Shown here: piece by piece, positions 52,519 to 60,741 of the stretch | Position numbering within the stretch: position 1 is the stretch's first letter | Layout of the letters: the number at the start of each line of letters is the position of its first letter | Assembly (NCBI RefSeq): GCF_013282575.1 | Contig: NZ_JAAAYE010000015.1 | Location: 51,951 to 115,950, forward strand | DNA: 64,000 nucleotides | DNA from: Paraburkholderia sp. NMBU_R16 | GTDB lineage: Bacteria; Pseudomonadota; Gammaproteobacteria; Burkholderiales; Burkholderiaceae | Reading direction: 5' to 3' | Notes under the pieces: generated by a model | The model's input: only the letters and a program-made list of their open reading frames with translations | Told to the model about the DNA's origin: nothing | Databases searched by the model: none | Program-made: the position numbers and the translations under genes

Positions 52519-52785
52519 ATGTATACAGGATCATTCGATCGGCAGGAGCAATTTTGCTCCGGCGATGTCGTGACGCTGAAGACGGGCGGTGCACGCATGA
52601 CGGTCACGCACGTCGGCTCCACCGACGATGGCGGCAGTTGGTTGCTGTGTCAATGGTTCGACGAGCACGGCGAGCTGCGCCAGGAAAAGTTTCTGCAAGA
52701 TGCGCTATCGCGCGAGCCGCGCTCCATCTCCCCGGGACTCGTCCGGCTTCGCGCACACGCGGGCTCGGCGCGCTCCCAAGCGTAG
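52519..52785 (+). CDS. YodC/DUF2158 family protein
   Basis: This is an 88-residue protein with the DUF2158 core GDVVTLKTGGARMTVTHVG (about 15-33) and LLCQWFDEHGELRQEKF (about 42-58). YodC-like proteins are small cytoplasmic beta-rich proteins of unknown function. The start at ATG 52519 gives MYTGSFDRQEQFCSG. It lies between the NERD-helicase and the superinfection-immunity-family gene. No function should be claimed. Confidence 0.82.
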   Translation: MYTGSFDRQEQFCSGDVVTLKTGGARMTVTHVGSTDDGGSWLLCQWFDEHGELRQEKFLQDALSREPRSISPGLVRLRAHAGSARSQA

Positions 52786-52840
52786 CCCCCATTCCGCTTG
52801 AACCGCGCGCGCCGCATTGGCGGCGTGCCCGGTCCGTGTC

Positions 52841-53152
52841 TCACCGATCCCGAGCTGTTCTGTCGCGAGCCTCTCTTCGCGCCACGCGCGCAGCGAGCGC
52901 TTGAGAGAATGCGACCATCGTGTGCATGCGGCGTTTGCGCACCACCTCGTGTTCGACACCGGCAGGGGGATTCGGCAAGGTCGCCCAATAGAGCGCGATC
53001 AGCCAGCCGAAGCCGGTCCAGCCAAGGCATGCGTTGAACAGGGCAATCGTCAGAACATCGCGGCGGCGCCGGCGATCGGCGATGATCGCCGGCAGGAAGT
53101 ACAGCGCGAGCGCCGCGAAAACTTCGACGCCTTCGATGATCTCATCGAGCAT
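52841..53152 (-). CDS. Superinfection immunity family (PF14373) membrane protein
   Basis: This is a 103-residue inner membrane protein. Two hydrophobic segments contain the family signature YFLPAIIA (about 18-25) and NACLGWTGFGWLIALYWA (about 40-57). The family is named for phage T4 Imm, which blocks DNA injection by related phages, but most bacterial members have unknown roles. The C-terminal 40 residues are basic (VRKRRMHT...ARVARREARDRTARDR). The start at ATG 53152 is unambiguous. It converges with the YodC-like gene, 55 bases apart. Confidence 0.8.
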   Translation of the reverse strand: MLDEIIEGVEVFAALALYFLPAIIADRRRRRDVLTIALFNACLGWTGFGWLIALYWATLPNPPAGVEHEVVRKRRMHTMVAFSQALAARVARREARDRTARDR

Positions 53153-53268
53153 GGTTCGCGCTAATCGACGGTAGTGAGCCGATTGTCGCGCGTTCCCGGC
53201 GTTCGTGCACGACGCGGCGGCAGGCACTATCATGTGCGCTTTGACCGATTGCGACAGTGCACTGAGCC

Positions 53269-54726
53269 ATGACTGCAGCCGATGCCACGCAACCGCCGCT
53301 CGATCGCGGCGCCCTGAGTAAATTCGTCGAGCGCAAATGGGACGACGAGATCGTTCCCGCCTTGACCGATTACATCGCCATTCCGGCAAAGAGCCCCGCA
53401 TTCGACGCGAACTGGGCCGAGCACGGCTATCTCGAGCGCGTGGTAGCCGATGCCGCGGCCTGGGCCGAGGCGCAGCGCGTGCACGGATTGACGCTCGAGA
53501 TCGTGAGGCTGCCAGGGCGCACGCCGGTGATTTTTTTCGAGGCGCCTGCCACGCGTTCGGGCAGCGGCGAGTCGATCGTCCTTTACGGACATCTCGACAA
53601 GCAGCCCGAGTTCGAGGGCTGGCGCAGCGATCTCGGGCCCTGGACGCCGAAGTACGAGGACGGCAAGCTCTACGGGCGCGGCGGCGCTGACGACGGTTAC
53701 GCCATCTATGCGAGTATCTGTGCGCTCGCGGCACTCGATGCGCAGGGCGTGGGGCGGCCGCGGTGCGTCGGCCTCATCGAGACTTGCGAGGAATCGGGCA
53801 GCTACGACCTGTTGCCTTATGTCGATGCGCTGCGCGAACGGCTTGGCGACGTGGGTCTCGTGGTCTGCCTCGATTCCGGTGCCGGCAATTACGATCAACT
53901 GTGGCTGACTACATCGCTGCGCGGCTTGGTCGGCGGATCGCTCGAAGTCGAGGTGCTCGACGAAGGCGTGCATTCGGGATCGTACGGCGGGATCGTGCCG
54001 TCGAGCTTTCGCGTCATGCGCCAGCTTTTCGAGCGGCTCGAAGACGCCGCGACGGGCAGGCTCCTGCCCCAGGCGTTTCACTGCACCATTCCTGAGAACC
54101 GGCTGCAAGAGGCCCAGGAGACGGCGCGGATTCTCGGCGACGAGGTCTGGAAACCGGCGCCCTGGGCGTGCGGGCAGGACGGCAAGCCTGTCTTGCCCGT
54201 CACGACCGATGCGCGCGAAGCGCTGCTCAATGCCACCTGGCGTCCGTCGCTTTCCGTGACCGGGGCGGCCGGACTTCCTGCGCTCGCCAGTGCCGGCAAT
54301 GTCTTGCGCCCCCGCACGGCGTTCAAGCTGTCGTTGCGCGTGCCGCCGCTCGTCGACGCGGCGCGGGCGGTTGCCGATCTCAAGGCACTGCTCGAACTGG
54401 ACCCGCCTTACAACGCGCGAGTCACATTCAAGCCCGAGGCGAGCGCTGCGAACGGCTGGAATGCGCCTCAACTCGTTCCCTGGCTGGCCGATGCGCTCCA
54501 GCAGGCGTCGCAGGCTCACTTCGGCGCGCCGTGCGCGTTCATCGGGCAGGGCGGGACGATCCCGCTCATGAACATTCTGCAGGCGGGGTTTCCGCGCTCG
54601 CAGTTCGTCGTATGCGGAGTGCTCGGCCCGAAATCCAATGCGCACGGACCGAATGAATTCCTTCATGTCCCGTTTGCCAAGCGGCTGACCGCGGCGATGG
54701 CCGAGATAGTCGCAGCTGCACCCTGA
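53269..54726 (+). CDS. M20 family metallopeptidase/dipeptidase
   Basis: This is a 485-residue zinc peptidase. The first metal motif is LYGHLDKQPEFEGW, the metal-bridging and catalytic region is YGRGGADDGYAIYAS, and the Glu pair is in LIETCEESGSYDL. The dimerisation domain follows (LVGGSLEVEVLDEGVHSG) and a late FIGQGGTIPLMN block. Long M20 members of this type hydrolyse dipeptides or cytosolic non-specific peptides. The start at ATG 53269 gives MTAADATQPPLDRGAL. Context gives no specific substrate. Confidence 0.92.
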   Translation: MTAADATQPPLDRGALSKFVERKWDDEIVPALTDYIAIPAKSPAFDANWAEHGYLERVVADAAAWAEAQRVHGLTLEIVRLPGRTPVIFFEAPATRSGSGESIVLYGHLDKQPEFEGWRSDLGPWTPKYEDGKLYGRGGADDGYAIYASICALAALDAQGVGRPRCVGLIETCEESGSYDLLPYVDALRERLGDVGLVVCLDSGAGNYDQLWLTTSLRGLVGGSLEVEVLDEGVHSGSYGGIVPSSFRVMRQLFERLEDAATGRLLPQAFHCTIPENRLQEAQETARILGDEVWKPAPWACGQDGKPVLPVTTDAREALLNATWRPSLSVTGAAGLPALASAGNVLRPRTAFKLSLRVPPLVDAARAVADLKALLELDPPYNARVTFKPEASAANGWNAPQLVPWLADALQQASQAHFGAPCAFIGQGGTIPLMNILQAGFPRSQFVVCGVLGPKSNAHGPNEFLHVPFAKRLTAAMAEIVAAAP

Positions 54727-54822
54727 TCTCGATCGAGCGCCTTCCCGCGCTACCGTAGGCTCGACCCGTTCCTATCGGGGAGCCGAAACACGAACGAAAC
54801 AATAAATAGTGGAGAGTTCGAC

Positions 54823-55401
54823 GTGGGGACGTTGATTCTTGGCTTGATCGTCTTTCTTGGGGTGCACTCGTTACGTCTCGTCGCTGAGCCCTGGCGCAAC
54901 GCGAACTTCGCCCGGCTGGGCGAGGCCCGGTGGAAGGGCCTTTACTCGATCGTTTCGATCGCCGGTTTCGTGCTCGTCGTCGTGGGATACGGCATGGCCA
55001 GGCGCGCGCCCGTCGTGCTATGGGCGCCGCCTCCCGGTGTCCGTCATCTGACAGCGCTCATCGTCGCCGTGGCGTTCGTGCTCATTGCCGCCGCCTATGT
55101 GCCCGGCAGCCGCATCAAACGCATCGTCGGGCACCCGATGTACGCCGGGATAGCGCTATGGGCAGTCGGCCATTTGCTCGCGAATGGAACGGCCCAGGCG
55201 CTCGTGCTGTTCGGTGCATTCTTCATCTGGGCTACCGCCGGATTGCTGGTGTGGCGCCATCGAGATCGGCTCGCGCACGTGCAATATGCTGCAGGCTCGG
55301 CGGTCGGCGATTTCCGAGCGGCGGCGGTCGGCCTCGTCGCGTGGGCGCTTTTTGCCTTCCTTTTGCATGGCTGGCTGATCGGCGTTCGTCCCCTCGCCTG
55401 A
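54823..55401 (+). CDS. NnrU family membrane protein
   Basis: This is a 192-residue integral inner membrane protein with about five or six hydrophobic helices. The start is GTG 54823, reading MGTLILGLIVFLGVHSLRLV. Family features are RWKGLYSIVSIAGFVLVVVG and the HPMYAGIALWAVGHLLANG block. NnrU proteins are associated with nitrite/nitric oxide reductase regulation in some bacteria and are related to isoprenylcysteine methyltransferase-like membrane folds. No denitrification genes are nearby, so the role here is open. Confidence 0.85.
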   Translation: MGTLILGLIVFLGVHSLRLVAEPWRNANFARLGEARWKGLYSIVSIAGFVLVVVGYGMARRAPVVLWAPPPGVRHLTALIVAVAFVLIAAAYVPGSRIKRIVGHPMYAGIALWAVGHLLANGTAQALVLFGAFFIWATAGLLVWRHRDRLAHVQYAAGSAVGDFRAAAVGLVAWALFAFLLHGWLIGVRPLA

Positions 55402-55756
55402 GCCGCAGCTCTCTCTCTTTTCTCGTCCGCCGCTGTGCGCCATGCTCCGGCGCCTTCCCCGCTTGCTGGCCGGATCGGTAAAAATACCCTCATCTCCCGG
55501 CTATGTCGGACTAATCCTACGGCGGTTCGGTATATCCTACGCGACTCTCCGTCTTGCGCCGATTGTTACGCCAGTTACATTAAGTAACAATCACGCTCAT
55601 AACAAAGGGTGACCTGCCCTCTGTTGCAAGGATTACCGGCTCGCGTCCGCTTTCACACCCGCACGATGCCCTGATTCAACGCAACGGCAGATCGATAAGA
55701 GCGCAAACGTTTGGCAGTCCTAACTAAAAACAGGGCGCCATTTCGCGGGGAAGACC
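55402..55756. other. Unusual regulatory region upstream of the secreted beta-propeller gene
   Basis: The 355 bases have no gene. They contain direct repeats ATCCTACG (55514-55521 and 55534-55541, exactly 20 bases apart), a palindrome GTTACATTAAGTAAC (55574-55588) and an outer inverted repeat GATTGTTAC (55561-55569) with GTAACAATC (55584-55592). This density of sites points to tight control of the downstream gene. Confidence 0.55.
55574..55588. promoter_or_regulatory. Palindrome GTTAC-N5-GTAAC upstream of the propeller gene
   Basis: GTTACATTAAGTAAC is 13/15 identical to the site upstream of flhD at 39997-40011. A third half-site GTTAC occurs at 55565-55569. Binding factor unknown. Confidence 0.4.
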
Positions 55757-57985
55757 ATGCAACAAATGATTCGCGAGGCGCAGGCCTCGCGCGGGGATGC
55801 TTTTGTCAAAACAGTGCGGCGCGTCTGCGTTTCACTGGCTCTGGTTTCGGCGCTCGTGCCCGCGGCCGCATCGGCGCAGACCGCGCTGAGCTATACCACT
55901 TCCTGGATCGGCAACACGTTCGGCTATGGCGATGGCAAATGGGTCCAACTCGATGTCGAAGCGATGGCGGTCGGCACCGACGGAACCGTTTATACCGACG
56001 CGCCGTGGGACGAGAGCGGCAGCGAGATCAGTGCCTACAAAGCCGGTACGAAGGTGGCCTATGCCGGGCAGACCCACGGTTGGGGCAACGGGGGCGGCGA
56101 CGCCGTCGCCGTCAACGGTTCTTATCTTTATGCGGCAGCGTCGATCGGCAACCAGAACGGTACGCTCATTGGCACCGGTTATCCGCCGAGCGGTTCGCAA
56201 TGGTTCGGCATTACGCGCCGCACGCTTTCGAACATCGCGCAGGGCGCACCGTTCGCGAGCGGCGTCGGCAATCTGGCCAATCCGGCCAAGAACAGCTTTC
56301 TCATTCTGAATACCGTCTCGAACGGCACGGACGCCGGCATTCGCGGCCTGGCCGCGACCAGCACCGCGCTCTATGTCGCCAACACCTACAAGAACCAGAT
56401 TCAGGTCTTCGATGCAAATACGATGGCGCCCGTGCGCTCATGGAGCGTGCCGTCGCCGGGCAATATCCTCCTCGATAGCGACGGATCGCTTTGGGTCATC
56501 CAGGGGCTCGCGACGAATCGCACCGTGAATCACTACTCGTCGACCGGCGGTGCGCTGGGCGCCGTGACGTTGCCGACCGGTACCGTGCCGGTCAGTCTCG
56601 CTTTATCGCCGTCGAACCAGATATTGATTGCCGACGGCGGCGCGTCGCAGCAGATCCTCGTCTACGGCAAGACATCGACGGGCGGCCTGCAGGCGGTGAC
56701 CGGGATCGGTACGCGCTATGGCATTTTTGCGTCGACGCCCGGTGCGCCGGGCGACTGGCGCTTGAATGGCGTCACGGGCCTCGGCTTCGATGCGAACGGC
56801 AACCTTTTTGTTGCGCAGAACGGATTCGGTCCGCGCGCGCTGGGCTCGACGCAAAACGGCGAGGGCACGGTGCTCGAAAGCTACAACTGGTGGACAAAGG
56901 CGTTGAACTGGCGTCTGCAGGGGCTGCTTTTCGTCGATGGGGCCGCGATCGATCCGGCTTCGCCGAACGACGTGTTCAGCGGCTCGAAGCATTTCAAGCT
57001 CAACTATGCGGCCAGCGCGGGTCAGGAATGGTCCTATGCGGGCTTCACGCTCAACCGGTTCCGTTATCCCGACGATCCCGCGTTCCATACGACGCGCGGT
57101 GTGCGCGGCGAACCGCTCGTGCGCCGTATCAATGGCGTGCGCTATCTGTATACGCAGGATATGTATTCGCACTACCTGAGCGTCTATCGATTCGATGCCG
57201 CGACGAGCGGCGAGGTGGCGATTCCTTCGGGACTGTTGTCGCAGAATCCGATTCCCGGTAGCTGGCCGGCGGGCCAGCCGACCTACGGCGAATGGATGTG
57301 GCGCGATCAGAACGGCGATGCAACCGTGCAGGCGAGCGAAATCCAGACGAATCCGGCAACGGGCAACAGCGTCTACAACGGCTACTGGTGGGTCGACGAC
57401 GCGGCCAACGTGTGGCTGGCGACGGGGGGCAGTGGAATCCGCGAGATGCCGCTGCAAGGTGTCGATTCCATCGGCAATCCGATCTATAGCTACAGCACGG
57501 CCAAGACATTTCCGATGCCGCAGCCGTTCACGAGGATCGCCCGCATCGTCTACGACTCCTCGAGCGATACGATGTACATCTCGGGGTACACGAGCACGGC
57601 ACCTTATAACTCGGCCAACTGGAAATCGATCGGCCGTGTAATGGCCCGCTACAACAACTGGAGCTCGGGTTCGCCGCAACTGCAATATGTGATTGCCCTC
57701 GCTTACAGCCCCACGCTGAGCCCGCCCGTGATCCCGGTCAGTCTCGCGCACGCCGGCAACTATGTATTCGTTGCCGAAGACACGACGGCAAAGCTCGACG
57801 TCTACGATGCACGCACGGGCCAGCAAGTCGGCTCGCTGGCGCCGGGTGCAACGGTGGGCGGTATCAGCGGCTGGATCGACACCGAAATGGGTATCAGCGC
57901 CGCCGTGCTTTCGACCGGCGAGTACATCATCCTTGCCGAGGAAGACGCGCGCGCCAAGGTGCTCATGTACCGGTGGAAACCTTGA
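55757..57985 (+). CDS. Secreted beta-propeller (NHL/SMP-30-like) protein
   Basis: This is a 742-residue exported protein. A signal peptide (VCVSLALVSALVPAAASA, cleaved near residue 41) precedes repeated strands of NHL/SMP-30 type, such as GLAATSTALYVANTYKNQIQVF, LDSDGSLWVIQGL, GLGFDANGNLFVAQNGFG and AHAGNYVFVAEDTTAKLDVYD. A calcium-loop-like DQNGDATVQASE lies in the second half. Such propellers bind ligands or cleave lactones or sugars; many are adhesins or extracellular enzymes. The start at ATG 55757 follows GGGGAAGACC. Its promoter region is unusually rich in repeats. Its end overlaps the end of the convergent MFS gene by 23 bases. Confidence 0.8.
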   Translation: MQQMIREAQASRGDAFVKTVRRVCVSLALVSALVPAAASAQTALSYTTSWIGNTFGYGDGKWVQLDVEAMAVGTDGTVYTDAPWDESGSEISAYKAGTKVAYAGQTHGWGNGGGDAVAVNGSYLYAAASIGNQNGTLIGTGYPPSGSQWFGITRRTLSNIAQGAPFASGVGNLANPAKNSFLILNTVSNGTDAGIRGLAATSTALYVANTYKNQIQVFDANTMAPVRSWSVPSPGNILLDSDGSLWVIQGLATNRTVNHYSSTGGALGAVTLPTGTVPVSLALSPSNQILIADGGASQQILVYGKTSTGGLQAVTGIGTRYGIFASTPGAPGDWRLNGVTGLGFDANGNLFVAQNGFGPRALGSTQNGEGTVLESYNWWTKALNWRLQGLLFVDGAAIDPASPNDVFSGSKHFKLNYAASAGQEWSYAGFTLNRFRYPDDPAFHTTRGVRGEPLVRRINGVRYLYTQDMYSHYLSVYRFDAATSGEVAIPSGLLSQNPIPGSWPAGQPTYGEWMWRDQNGDATVQASEIQTNPATGNSVYNGYWWVDDAANVWLATGGSGIREMPLQGVDSIGNPIYSYSTAKTFPMPQPFTRIARIVYDSSSDTMYISGYTSTAPYNSANWKSIGRVMARYNNWSSGSPQLQYVIALAYSPTLSPPVIPVSLAHAGNYVFVAEDTTAKLDVYDARTGQQVGSLAPGATVGGISGWIDTEMGISAAVLSTGEYIILAEEDARAKVLMYRWKP

Positions 57986-59249
57986 TTGCCGCGCGCAAGC
58001 CCGCGGCGGGCCGCGGAAACAGCGTGTAGACCGAAAGGGCGACGATGCCGGCAATGAGCCAGACGATCGTCCATGATGTCCCCGACAGCAGGTGTGCGAT
58101 GACGAGCGGTGTGACGAAGAGGCCCGCATAGACGACCGTGTTCGCCATGCCGAGCGCCGTTCCGGCACGCGCCGCTCCGGCCAGCGTGGCCAGCTCGGTA
58201 TAGGCCACGCCGTGCCAGGCCGACACGCAGATTCCGGCCGCCACCAGCAGCATCACGAGCATGCCGACCGGGACATCATGGCCTGCGCCGGTGGCGGCCG
58301 CGAGGATTGCGAACGATGCAGCCGCCACGAGCGTCGAGCCGCGCAAATAAGCACGTCGATTGCCGTGGCGGTCGGTATGGCGCCCGCTCCAGACGCGCAT
58401 GACCATTGCGCCGAGCTGAACGGCGGCCATCGTTACACTGATGCCCGCTGTACCCAGTCGACCGAAGTCGTGCAGGAACACGCTGCCGAACGTGATGACC
58501 GCGAGTTGCGGCACGCACAGAATGCCGATGGCGAGCGCCACGCGCCAGATCTGCCAATCGGCGAGCGGCCCTCGCGTCGATGTCGGCGTCGGCGCCGACG
58601 AACTGCCGCCATCGTCCATCGGAGGGCGATGCAGCCAGCGCCACGTAAGCACCGCGGCCATCGTACACATCAGCGCGAGCGCACCGTACACGGCGGCAAA
58701 GCCGTACGAGGAAGCCAACCATGGCAGCAGCGCCGCGCCGATTCCGCCGCCGAGCGGCACGGCCGTCTGGCGGATGCTCATGGCCAATCCGCGCTCGCGC
58801 TCGCCGAACCATCTCATGACGGCCCGACCGCTCGAGCCGTTCACGCTGCCGCCGAAGATGCCCACGATGCACATGCCGGCCGCAATCAGCGCAAGCGGGG
58901 GAACCGACGTACCCGAAGGCACGCCGGCGAGCAGCAGCATAAAAAGAGCGAGGGCGAACCCGGCCAAGCCGATGAGCAGCACAGGCCGGTCGCCGAAGCG
59001 ATCGGTTGCGACGCCCCACGGCAACTCCGATACGGCGAGCCCCAATCCGATCGAACCCAGTACGAGACCGAGGCCGGCGTTATCGAGGCGATAATCGGTC
59101 CGCATCCACACGCCCGTCGTCGGGATGCCGGCCGCTGCCGCGGAGAAGGCTGCGTTGGCCACGACGCCCGCCGCCAGAACTTTCCATCGATGCGAGGCGC
59201 CGAACGTTTTCGGCTGCCGTGCTGCATGACCCATCCAGCGCATGTGCAT
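57963..59249 (-). CDS. MFS transporter
   Basis: This is a 428-residue twelve-helix major facilitator. The start is ATG 59249, preceded by GGGAGCCATTGG. The loop 2-3 motif is LPWGVATDRFGDRPVLLIG, and the central loop between TM6 and TM7 is acidic and Ser/Thr-rich. It resembles sugar/organic-acid or drug exporters. The LysR gene immediately upstream is divergent and is its likely regulator. The 3' end overlaps the propeller gene by 23 bases. Confidence 0.9.
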   Translation of the reverse strand: MHMRWMGHAARQPKTFGASHRWKVLAAGVVANAAFSAAAAGIPTTGVWMRTDYRLDNAGLGLVLGSIGLGLAVSELPWGVATDRFGDRPVLLIGLAGFALALFMLLLAGVPSGTSVPPLALIAAGMCIVGIFGGSVNGSSGRAVMRWFGERERGLAMSIRQTAVPLGGGIGAALLPWLASSYGFAAVYGALALMCTMAAVLTWRWLHRPPMDDGGSSSAPTPTSTRGPLADWQIWRVALAIGILCVPQLAVITFGSVFLHDFGRLGTAGISVTMAAVQLGAMVMRVWSGRHTDRHGNRRAYLRGSTLVAAASFAILAAATGAGHDVPVGMLVMLLVAAGICVSAWHGVAYTELATLAGAARAGTALGMANTVVYAGLFVTPLVIAHLLSGTSWTIVWLIAGIVALSVYTLFPRPAAGLRAAIKVSTGT

Positions 59250-59314
59250 TCCAATGGCTCCCAATCGTTTGATATTCGTGTTTGACGGGCGCAGTGTCGC
59301 ACTCTATGATCGTC

Positions 59315-59335
59315 CCGAAAATCACAAAATTTCGG
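59315..59335. promoter_or_regulatory. Possible LysR site between divergent MFS and LysR genes
   Basis: CCGAAA (59315-59320) and TTTCGG (59330-59335) form an inverted repeat with a 9-base spacer, midway between the two start codons. The spacing is compatible with a LysR-type site, but the repeat is short. Confidence 0.3.
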
Positions 59336-59377
59336 ATATGTAGTTCGGAAAACCAGGACAATAGAGCGAGAACCGCC

Positions 59378-60295
59378 ATGAGTCATATCAACTTCGATGT
59401 CGCCATGCTGCGCAGCTTCATCATGGGCATGGACCTCGGCAGTTTCGCCAAGGCATCCGAGCGTGTGGGACGGTCGACTTCGGCGGTCAGCGCGCAGATT
59501 CGCAAGCTGGAGGAGCAGGCCGGCACACCGCTCTTTCTCAAAGCGGGGCGCGGCCTTGCGCTAACTGAGGCGGGTGAGGTTTTCCTGCGTTACGCCCGGC
59601 GGCTCGTCGAGCTCAACGACGAAGCCGTCGTGGCTACACGCGGGACCGACTTGCAAGGCTGGGTGCGCCTGGGCCTTCAGGAGGATTTCGGCGAGACTTT
59701 GCTGCCGGCCGTGCTCGGCCGTTTCGCGCGCGCGCATCCGAAAGTGCGCATCGAGGCGCGCGTGGCGCGCAATACCGATTTGCTCGCCCGGCTCGACGCC
59801 GGAGAGCTCGACCTCGCCCTCGTCTGGGACGACAGCGATCTGTCCGCCCATGCGCGGCGTGTGACGGGCCGGTGCGTCGAAGTCGCGAAGCCTGCGGTGC
59901 AATGGATCGCGTCCGATGCGTTGCAATGGACGGCGGAGCGGGGCGAGCCGCTGCCGCTCGTGCTGTTCGACGGCCCATGCACGATCTGCGGGATGGCCAC
60001 CGCGGCACTCGATCGTGCCGGAATCGCATGGCGCATCGCGCTGACGAGTCCGAGCCTTGCCGGACTATGGGCGGCCACGGCGGCGGGGCTCGGCGTCACG
60101 ATGCGTACGCACTATGGCTTGCCCCAGGGGTTGCGGCCGCTCGACGCCGACGCATGCGGGTTGCCGCGCCTGCCAGCCTTGTCGCTCGTGCTCGTGCGGG
60201 CGTCCAAGGCATCGAGTGCCCCGGTGGAGCAGCTTGCCTCGATCATGTTCGATGCTGTGCGGGGCTACGTCAGCCCGCTCGCCATTGCGGCGTGA
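59378..60295 (+). CDS. LysR-family transcriptional regulator
   Basis: This is a 305-residue regulator. The winged helix (about 1-65) reads FDVAMLRSFIMGMDLGSFAK, then SERVGRSTSAVSAQIRKLEE. The effector domain includes VRLGLQEDFGETLLPAVLG and GLGVTMRTHYGLPQGL. The start at ATG 59378 is preceded by GAGCGAGAACCGCC. It is divergent from the MFS gene and probably controls it. The effector is unknown. Confidence 0.9.
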   Translation: MSHINFDVAMLRSFIMGMDLGSFAKASERVGRSTSAVSAQIRKLEEQAGTPLFLKAGRGLALTEAGEVFLRYARRLVELNDEAVVATRGTDLQGWVRLGLQEDFGETLLPAVLGRFARAHPKVRIEARVARNTDLLARLDAGELDLALVWDDSDLSAHARRVTGRCVEVAKPAVQWIASDALQWTAERGEPLPLVLFDGPCTICGMATAALDRAGIAWRIALTSPSLAGLWAATAAGLGVTMRTHYGLPQGLRPLDADACGLPRLPALSLVLVRASKASSAPVEQLASIMFDAVRGYVSPLAIAA

Positions 60296-60349
60296 TGCGG
60301 GCCGAACATCGTTGCAGGCAGCGGGTTTTCGAGAGCATCCGAAAGCGGC

Positions 60350-60562
60350 TTACGCGCGCTGGGGTGCAGTGGCGGGCGGCGTGCCTTCGTGGAAGAGACT
60401 GACGAGTTGCGCCCGCAGCTCAGGGGAGTCGACATGGTGATGGACTGCAACGGCGTGCTGCACGGCGGCTTCGACGAGTTCTTCGTCGGAGTCCGCCGCC
60501 AATGCGACAGTACAGTTCATCTCGCTTGGAAACTCACGGCAATCGATATATTTACGCGTCAT
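60350..60562 (-). CDS. DUF1059 small protein
   Basis: This is a 70-residue protein starting MTRKYIDCREFPSEMNCTVA and containing ADSDEELVEAAVQHAVAVHH, the DUF1059 pattern. The start at ATG 60562 follows AAGGAGCAATGCC. Members are small predicted zinc- or metal-associated proteins of unknown function. It is convergent with the LysR gene, 54 bases apart. Confidence 0.85.
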   Translation of the reverse strand: MTRKYIDCREFPSEMNCTVALAADSDEELVEAAVQHAVAVHHHVDSPELRAQLVSLFHEGTPPATAPQRA

Positions 60563-60741
60563 GGCATTGCTCCTTATGCGAGCGTGCGTGGGGGAGGGCG
60601 GTGTGAACCATCGCTGGCACCCGCGGTTCGAGCGGCCGGCCTTTCTTCAGTGTTTTGAAGGGAATATGAAAGCTTTCGCTCGGCCTCTAAGTGATAGGCC
60701 TTGCCGCGGCAAACTGGAAGAATGTAAACCCGGAGCGGCGC

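Noticed and set aside
52260..52622. Minus-strand open frame of 120 codons in the low-GC gap
   Set aside because: Overlaps the YodC-like gene and has no ribosome site or family similarity.
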